Assembly: GCA_017538365.1 (NCBI GenBank)
Contig: JAFYIZ010000044.1
Coordinates: 62,001 to 126,000 of the forward strand
Direction: 5' to 3'
Length of the DNA stretch: 64,000 bases
Source of the DNA: a bacterium
GTDB lineage: Bacteria > UBP6 > UBA1177
The notes beneath the pieces are model-generated. The model had not been told where the DNA came from and searched no databases. It saw only the letters and a program-made list of their open reading frames with translations. Position numbers and translations under genes: made by a program. Below, in pieces: positions 58,415-64,000 of this stretch (the stretch's first letter is position 1; each line of letters opens with the position of its first letter).

Positions 58415-60121
58415 TTATTCCACCCCTTTGTTTTCTTCCGTTCCAGTATTTGTTCCGTCAGTTCCCTGCGTTTGAGCTGCTTCGGGCTCTGCTTCAGGTT
58501 TCTGTTCCGGAGCTGCTTCGGCACCGCCGTTTGCCTCTTCCGGCTTCTGTTCAGGAGCAGTTTCCGCCGGAGCCTGATTTTCAGCCTGTTCAGGCGCTTT
58601 CGGCGTCAACTCTTCAAGTTTCGCCTTTGCCGAAAGACTGAGCGTGTCGTTTTCGTCAACAACCGGATATTCCTCCAGATATTTGCTCCAAGCCTCTGCT
58701 GTTCCGGCCTCTGCAGCTTTTTTGAACGCCGCTTCCTTGTTCTGCCTGAACAACCTGGCCTCTTCTTCCTGCGCCTGTTTTCTCTTCTCTGCCTTTGCCT
58801 TTGCCGCGAGTGCAAACTCGAGTTTCTTCTTTTCGGTGTTCGCCTCTTTTATGTAGCCGTCGACAAGCGCCTTCTGCTCCTTGAAGTTTTTGCTTTTTGC
58901 AATCAGCTTGAGGTATTCGTTGAAATATTTTACTGCCGTGTCGAAACGCGCCGGATTCTTGTCTCCGTTGACATCGGCATCAAGGTAAAGCAGCGCCTTG
59001 TTGAAGATGACACTGTTGCGCAGTTCTGCGGGAAGATCATTTCTCGCTTCAAGTTCGTCAAGAACAACCGCCGCGTTTTTGTAATCCTCAAGCCCTTTGT
59101 AAGCCAGAGCGAGGTTCAGTTTTGCCGACCAGAAGTCATCCTTGATCTTCAAAGCAGCTTCGAGCTGTTCCTTCGCCGTGGAGTAATCCTCGATTTTCAT
59201 AGCGAGAACCGCCAGAATATTCCTTACTTCCGGCTGATCAGGATTTGACTTGACCGATTTCATAAGATGAGTCGTAGCCCCTTTCGAATCGCCGGTTCTG
59301 TAAAGCAGGAAACCGTAAAGCCTCTGAAGTCTGAAGTTTTCCGGATCCCATTTTTCGGCAGTTTCAAGAGCCGATTCGGCAAGTTCGTACATCTTTTTGC
59401 TGAAGTATGAAGTTGCAAGCGAAATGACCGCCTCGGAATTCTGTTCGTCTTCCTTCAGAACCATCTTCGCGTACTTTTCAGCTTCGTCATTGCGTCCCAG
59501 CTGAAGATTGAGCCACGCGATGAAGTTGTATTTTTCAACGACATCGGAATTCTTCTCGGCAAGCTGTGTGAGATAACCCTCTTTTTCCTTTATCTGAGCG
59601 GGCATATAGAGCAGCGCCAGATTGTAGAGCGGTTTTGTGAAAGAGTTGTCGGCAAGATACGCCTTTTCATACCACGCGGCCGCATCTTCGCGGTTTTTCA
59701 TACGCTCGAAACATACTGCCGTATTGAAAGCAATCTGCGCATTTCTCTGATCCTTGTTGAAAGCGGCCTGCCAGAACTTGACAGCCTTTTCGCAGCCGCC
59801 GTCGGAGTAAGCGCGGAGACCTTCTTCAAAGTCTGCTGCAGCCGGTCCGATGTATTTGCCGCCGTCGTAATTCGGATTTTTCTCCTCTTTTACCTCTCCT
59901 GCTTCGTTTGTTTCAGCACTTGCCGCAACACTATCCGATGCAGCTTCAGGCTGTTTTTCGGAACCGTCAGCGTTTTCTGATGCGGATTCAGTCTGGTCAC
60001 TGACCTTATCGGAACTTCCTTCCGGTTTTTCTGAATCAGAAGAAGAAGCTGCAGGTGCCGTTCCACACGAAACGAAAGAGATAAGTGCCAATAATATAAA
60101 GATTTTATTCAGCTTTTTCAT
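58415..60121 (-). CDS. TPR lipoprotein of the motor cluster (AglT/GltE-like)
   Basis: 568 aa with lipobox FVSC, a Ser/Glu/Ala linker (about 20-75), then tetratricopeptide repeats from about 85 to 400 (AQIAFNTAVCFERMKNREDAAAWYEKA, AEKYAKMVLKEDEQNSEA and others), a helical segment, and a Pro/Glu/Ala/Gln-rich tail from about 500. In Myxococcus the AglT/GltE TPR lipoprotein is part of the Glt envelope complex. GAGGTGG precedes the ATG, which overlaps the upstream TPR gene by 17 bases. Confidence 0.85.
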   Translation of the reverse strand: MKKLNKIFILLALISFVSCGTAPAASSSDSEKPEGSSDKVSDQTESASENADGSEKQPEAASDSVAASAETNEAGEVKEEKNPNYDGGKYIGPAAADFEEGLRAYSDGGCEKAVKFWQAAFNKDQRNAQIAFNTAVCFERMKNREDAAAWYEKAYLADNSFTKPLYNLALLYMPAQIKEKEGYLTQLAEKNSDVVEKYNFIAWLNLQLGRNDEAEKYAKMVLKEDEQNSEAVISLATSYFSKKMYELAESALETAEKWDPENFRLQRLYGFLLYRTGDSKGATTHLMKSVKSNPDQPEVRNILAVLAMKIEDYSTAKEQLEAALKIKDDFWSAKLNLALAYKGLEDYKNAAVVLDELEARNDLPAELRNSVIFNKALLYLDADVNGDKNPARFDTAVKYFNEYLKLIAKSKNFKEQKALVDGYIKEANTEKKKLEFALAAKAKAEKRKQAQEEEARLFRQNKEAAFKKAAEAGTAEAWSKYLEEYPVVDENDTLSLSAKAKLEELTPKAPEQAENQAPAETAPEQKPEEANGGAEAAPEQKPEAEPEAAQTQGTDGTNTGTEENKGVE

Positions 60122-63100
60122 TTTCCACCTCTTTAGGCGTTTCATTCTTCTGTTCGGAATTTCCTTCCTCTGCGGCAGCTCCGAGACCCGCCTTCTTGTA
60201 AACTTTCTTTTCCGCCTTATCAAGCGAAATGACAGGCGCGAAACCGGAATCAACCGCGTTTTCCTCTGCGAAAATCGGAGTTTTGCCGACTTTGTATTCA
60301 GCCGGGCGCATAACTGCGAGTTTTTCGGTTATAAGCTGCGTCCACTTGTTGAAAACCTTGAACTCACGGGCCTTTTCCAAAGCCTTTGAATAGTAGGTGA
60401 CAGCCTGTTCCTCGATGGGCTCGGCCTGCTGTTTGAGCATGTCGGTATAAATTTCCTCTTCTTCCTCACTCAATCCTGCCGGCGGCTCAGCGTCAAACAG
60501 AGCATCCGAGAAACTCTGGTAGAGGAAACCGATTCTGTACATTCCGGCCATCATCCACTCGTAAACCTGGAATTTCAGAACTTCGTTGTATTTTCCTTCA
60601 AGTTCCTTCATCGCTGCGACTTTCTTCTTGAGATTTTCCTCAAGCTGTTTGTCGTTCTTTCCGATGATCTTGAGTTTCAGATAAGTATTGAACTCGTCTT
60701 CCAGAAGCTTGAACTTCGCTTCAGCCGCATAGAGCATCGACTCATCAGTCGTAACTTTCTTCGCAGCAATGTAGGCAATAATCTTTTCGTAGGATGCCTT
60801 CGCCATCTTATGATTGTTCAGTTTCTCCTCGTAGATCTTCGCAATCTGGTAGCGCGCCCTTGCAACAAGGTGGGTTACGGAAAGATCGTTTTCGAAAGTG
60901 GTTATGAAACTTTCGTAATTTTTGATTGCGTCTTTCCAGTCTTCAGCCTTCTGATACATCCTGCCGACATCGTAAAGAGCCTCTTTTCCTTCAGGTTTTG
61001 ACTTCTCTTCGGTGTAGTAAAGCCTGTAGTATCTCGCTGCGTCTTTATACTTCTGGAGTTTTTCGAGAAGGAAGGCCGCGTTGAAGACCGCATTCGATTT
61101 TTCCTTATATTTCGGATATTTGTTGTACAGCTGAATATAAGCCTTGACCGCCTTTTCGTGGTCGTAGCTCATTTCTGCGTTGTAGGCAACCAGATAAAGC
61201 GACTGCGGCGCAAGTTCGGAATTCGGATATTCGGTGTAAATCCTTTCGTGCAGATGCAGAGCAGACTCGAACATCGTCGCTCTCGAATAGTTGACGGCAG
61301 CGTTGTAAATCGCCTTGTCAGCGTCTTTATTGCCCGGATTCTCTTCGACCATTCTCAGATATTCTTCAGCCGCTTCTGAGTGTTTACCCTCTTCCTCAAG
61401 CTGCTGAGCATGTTTGAAAAGAGCGCTTGCACGGTATGTCGAGAACTCTTCCTTCGCCTTTTTGTCGGTTTTTGCCTTTGTAGCAAACCTTTCCGCAAAG
61501 ACTTTCGACCATTTTGCAACACTGACCCAGTCTTTTTTAGCGGTGTAGTAGGCAATTATGTCTTTCGACGCCATAACAGCCGGCTCAGTCTCCGGAAATT
61601 CGCTGATTATGCGGAGATAGCGCGGTTCAGCGTCGCTGTAGAGATCGTGGTCATAGTAGATTCTCGCGACGTTGTAGGCGACGACCGGTTTGTCCTCGAC
61701 CTCTTTCGCAAGTTTCAGGTACATATCACTCGAGAAGACGAGTTTCTGCTCAAGATCGCTGAGCGGTTTGCCAGCTTTTTCGGCAGCGGGAATGTTCTTT
61801 TCGTCGGAGCCTTCCCAGATGCTGTTGTAGCAGTAGAAAACCTGGAATGCCGCGTCGTCTCTGTATTTGTCCTGATTTTTGTCGTCTCTGACTTTTTCGT
61901 AAACAACGACCGCAGCCTTGATGTCACCCGAATAGAACAGTGTGTCGGCCAGACTGTAGGTTATGTCGTAAGTTTCCGAAGTGTACGGAAAATCCTTAAG
62001 GTATGCGGCATAGAAGTTCGCAGCCTTGCGGTATTCGGCAGCCGCACCGTCAGCATCTCCGTTTTCTTTCAGCGCCTGAGCCTGTTTGTGGTGGAAAACC
62101 GCAGTGTCGAGAAGCGCAACCTTTGCAAGTTCCGCTGCAGCACGAACTGCCGCAGGATTTCCGCGGTTGACTCTCGCCCACTCGCTCGAAGCATTGTATT
62201 TTTCCGCAAAAATCTCAGTCTCGGCCGCAGCTTTGTCGAATTCACGAGCCTTGTTGCAGAGCTGAATAAGAGAATTGTGGAGCATCGGCGTATTTTCGTA
62301 GTAAGGATAACGTCCTATTATGTAGCGGTAAACCTTTTCGGCTTCCGTGTATTTGTTGTTTTCGTCGAAGTAGCCGCCCAACTGTTCGAACACATCAATT
62401 TCAAACGACTCAGCCTTGATTCCCGAGAAGTACGCGATCGCCTTGTCAGCGCTTCCCCACTCGTCGTCTGCGAAACTGATCGCAATATACTGGATCGCTT
62501 CTTTTCTGAGGTTCTGACCTTTATCAACACCTTGAGCCTTCATCTCGTCGGAGTAGAAAAGGAGCTGCGTAAAGGTTTTTACAGCGTCTTCGAGGCGGAA
62601 CTGCCTGTAGTATGTCCACGCCAGTTTATAGAGAATCTGGTCGTAGAAGTTGCTTTCTGGGAATTTTTTGCCTTCCAGATACTGTTCTTCGGCTTTTTTG
62701 AGGTCATTTTCAGCGAAGTAGTAGTCACCCAGACGGAGCCTGAGTTCGACGTAATTTTCGCCGGCAAGCCCTTTTTCAAGCAGCGTGAGCCAAACCTGAA
62801 CAGCCTTTTCGCCCTGGCCCGACTCGGAGTAGCAGTAACCAAGCAGATAGTAAACCGAGCCGATGTATTCAAAATCGGGGAAACGGCGTATCATCTCGGT
62901 ATAAAGCCTTATCGAATCAGAAAAATCGATTTCCGGAAGTTCCGGCTCGACTGAAATTTCGTGGTTATCGAATTTTTCGAGAGCAGCTTCGTAACCTTCG
63001 GTCTTCTCGTTGTAGACGATCATCGAACGTTCGTAGTAGAGCTCGGCGAGCCTGTACATCGCATTCGGAGTGTACTTCGGATTGTCGGGATACTTTCTGA

Positions 63101-63446
63101 TGAATTCCTCGAAAAGGATTATCGCATCCTTTCTAGCCTGAGTCTCCTTAAGTTCCTGTTCGGATATAGCTTCGGAATATTTTGACTCGACGAATCTTCT
63201 TTTTTCCGCAACTTCCCTGAGAACGAGCTGCTGGAATTCCTTCTGGTATTCCCTGACGCGCCCTTCGAAACGAACGACTTCCCTTGCGAAAGCCTCGCTG
63301 TTGAAAAGATCGCCGTCAACAATCACGTCATCCGGAGAAGAAGCAGACTTTTCCGCTTCGGCGTTCTGCGTTTCAGCCGGCTTTTCATCCGCAACAACAG
63401 GCGCAGCCGCAAACAACGCAAATAGAAAAATCAGAAAATATCTCAT
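60105..63446 (-). CDS. Large TPR protein of the motor cluster (AgmU/GltD-like)
   Basis: 1113 aa with signal peptide (cut near VVADE). Tetratricopeptide/Sel1-like helical repeats fill nearly the whole protein (FEEFIRKYPDNPKYTPNAMYRL, YRYIIGRYPYYENTP, YTEYPNSELAPQSLYLVA, VKAYIQLYNKYPKYKEKSNA). The P(N/D)..YTPNA spacing resembles YbgF/BamD-type repeats. Periplasmic; a counterpart of AgmU/GltD, which tracks along the Myxococcus gliding complex. The start overlaps the previous stop by ATGA. Confidence 0.85.
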   Translation of the reverse strand: MRYFLIFLFALFAAAPVVADEKPAETQNAEAEKSASSPDDVIVDGDLFNSEAFAREVVRFEGRVREYQKEFQQLVLREVAEKRRFVESKYSEAISEQELKETQARKDAIILFEEFIRKYPDNPKYTPNAMYRLAELYYERSMIVYNEKTEGYEAALEKFDNHEISVEPELPEIDFSDSIRLYTEMIRRFPDFEYIGSVYYLLGYCYSESGQGEKAVQVWLTLLEKGLAGENYVELRLRLGDYYFAENDLKKAEEQYLEGKKFPESNFYDQILYKLAWTYYRQFRLEDAVKTFTQLLFYSDEMKAQGVDKGQNLRKEAIQYIAISFADDEWGSADKAIAYFSGIKAESFEIDVFEQLGGYFDENNKYTEAEKVYRYIIGRYPYYENTPMLHNSLIQLCNKAREFDKAAAETEIFAEKYNASSEWARVNRGNPAAVRAAAELAKVALLDTAVFHHKQAQALKENGDADGAAAEYRKAANFYAAYLKDFPYTSETYDITYSLADTLFYSGDIKAAVVVYEKVRDDKNQDKYRDDAAFQVFYCYNSIWEGSDEKNIPAAEKAGKPLSDLEQKLVFSSDMYLKLAKEVEDKPVVAYNVARIYYDHDLYSDAEPRYLRIISEFPETEPAVMASKDIIAYYTAKKDWVSVAKWSKVFAERFATKAKTDKKAKEEFSTYRASALFKHAQQLEEEGKHSEAAEEYLRMVEENPGNKDADKAIYNAAVNYSRATMFESALHLHERIYTEYPNSELAPQSLYLVAYNAEMSYDHEKAVKAYIQLYNKYPKYKEKSNAVFNAAFLLEKLQKYKDAARYYRLYYTEEKSKPEGKEALYDVGRMYQKAEDWKDAIKNYESFITTFENDLSVTHLVARARYQIAKIYEEKLNNHKMAKASYEKIIAYIAAKKVTTDESMLYAAEAKFKLLEDEFNTYLKLKIIGKNDKQLEENLKKKVAAMKELEGKYNEVLKFQVYEWMMAGMYRIGFLYQSFSDALFDAEPPAGLSEEEEEIYTDMLKQQAEPIEEQAVTYYSKALEKAREFKVFNKWTQLITEKLAVMRPAEYKVGKTPIFAEENAVDSGFAPVISLDKAEKKVYKKAGLGAAAEEGNSEQKNETPKEVENEKAE

Positions 63447-64000
63447 TGTTCACCGTCTAAATTAAATTGGAGTTGCTGTATTTCGGTAGCTTTCTTGGTT
63501 TTGAGACGCATGATTTCGGAAGTGGAATCCTCCTTCTTTTCCCATGCAACGTCTATCAACCCGAGATCGCCCTGAAGTACAAGGTCTGCAAAAATATTGC
63601 GTGCGGTATTCATATTCGAATAGATCGCGAGAACTGCCATTTCCTCGACTTCGCGCTTAGCTCTCAGGAGCTCGCTCTTGTAACCGTCGACATTGTTTCT
63701 TTCCTGCTCGTATGAAGTGCGGAGATCAGCAATGATTCCCTTCATCGCATCGTTCAGCCTGTCGTAGAAATCAGCGAGTTTTGCGTCGATTCTGTCAGCT
63801 TCTTCGATTACTGCAGCGACTTCGGCAGCCTCTCTTCTGTCGGAGGAATTTCCGATGATGCCCTGCTGGCGTGCCACGATTCCGTTGAAAGAATCTCTTA
63901 TCTCGTTTTCCGCTTCAATCAGCGTTCCGCCGAGAACGAGACCGTTTTTCTCGTCGTCTATCTCAGCCTGACAGGCATCGCTTTCAGCCGAAAGAGCGTT
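63443..64000 (-). CDS. Helical/coiled-coil protein of the motor cluster, 5' end outside window
   Basis: The frame is open to the window edge on its 5' side; a GTG at 63877 is internal because ESDACQAEIDDEKNG and further residues precede it in frame. The visible 185 residues are almost wholly helical and charged (EEADRIDAKLADFYDRLND, LRAKREVEEMA) and end with NIFADLVLQGDLGLIDVAWEKKED. Its stop overlaps the TPR gene start (ATGA). Probably a further periplasmic component of the same complex; no family can be assigned from this part. Confidence 0.65.
   Translation of the reverse strand, partial: NALSAESDACQAEIDDEKNGLVLGGTLIEAENEIRDSFNGIVARQQGIIGNSSDRREAAEVAAVIEEADRIDAKLADFYDRLNDAMKGIIADLRTSYEQERNNVDGYKSELLRAKREVEEMAVLAIYSNMNTARNIFADLVLQGDLGLIDVAWEKKEDSTSEIMRLKTKKATEIQQLQFNLDGEQ

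Noticed and set aside
58403-59248. 281-codon plus-strand frame opposite the TPR lipoprotein
   Set aside because: Antisense to TPR and Pro/Glu linker codons; Phe/Leu/Arg-rich and without start signals.
61380-62954. 524-codon plus-strand frame opposite the large TPR gene
   Set aside because: Low-complexity Val/Phe/Arg composition typical of antisense to Glu/Lys/Ala-rich codons; the minus strand has clear TPR repeats.

Overview
The window looks like a chromosomal segment of a Gram-negative bacterium related to the Myxococcota or other former Deltaproteobacteria. The lineage call is inference from gene content. It rests on an AgmX/GltJ-type protein with a TolQ-ExbD-ExbD motor and large TPR proteins, a Ser/Thr kinase ending in a PEGA domain, a short Wza paired with a separate outer-membrane barrel, and Asp/Thr/Ser-rich lipoproteins carrying CGxG...ExCD cysteine modules. 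No rRNA, tRNA, CRISPR array or intact transposase was seen.

Layout. 1-7 kb: end of an MltB-like transglycosylase, a Cthe_2159-type beta-helix lipoprotein, aspS, a WecA/TagO-type transferase and map. 7.1-17.7 kb: one 3527-codon lipoprotein gene built from DUF1566 modules, about 15 cysteine-rich repeats and an 11-unit AAGDPIMxx array. 17.7-20.5 kb: debris and defence-type genes (RhuM with a large internal deletion, a DUF1016 nuclease, a DinD fragment) lying between direct repeats. 20.5-38.9 kb: an accessory region of mostly single-gene units: MBL-rubredoxin fusion, CDF transporter, GH53-like lipoprotein, a RelB antitoxin with a toxin relic, two Fic proteins, DUF134-NifX regulator, AbiE pair, Ogt, flavoprotein, methyltransferases, an AT-rich restriction-modification pair, MsrC, MFS and a DUF4143 ATPase. 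A 13-bp palindrome TGACACNGTGTCA recurs at gene ends and junctions between 20.3 and 31 kb. 39-45 kb: sirtuin, a possible 40-aa protein, and a thioester alpha-2-macroglobulin lipoprotein.

45-64 kb: every gene lies on the minus strand. In order of transcription they are a coiled-coil protein, a 1113-aa TPR protein, a TPR lipoprotein, a small exported protein, TolQ/ExbB, two ExbD, AgmX-like, an Ala-rich exported protein, an outer-membrane barrel, short Wza, Wzc kinase, RlpA-SPOR and OmpH/Skp. After a spacer with its own promoter candidate come a PEGA kinase, Hsp33, NAD kinase and an Smr protein. Read together this is an envelope-spanning Agl/Glt-like energised complex beside a polysaccharide export line and periplasmic/septal factors.

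Two families of non-coding repeat stand out. One is a GC-clamped stem whose loop or flanks hold octamers of the form CGNNATNN in strict 8-bp phase (2.8, 44.9 and 48.5 kb), with a 9-bp-unit relative at 7.1 kb. The other is the 13-bp palindrome of the accessory region. Good promoter and operator candidates were found for map, relB, both strands of the DUF134/AbiE gap, the HTH-Fic gene and the DUF4143 gene.
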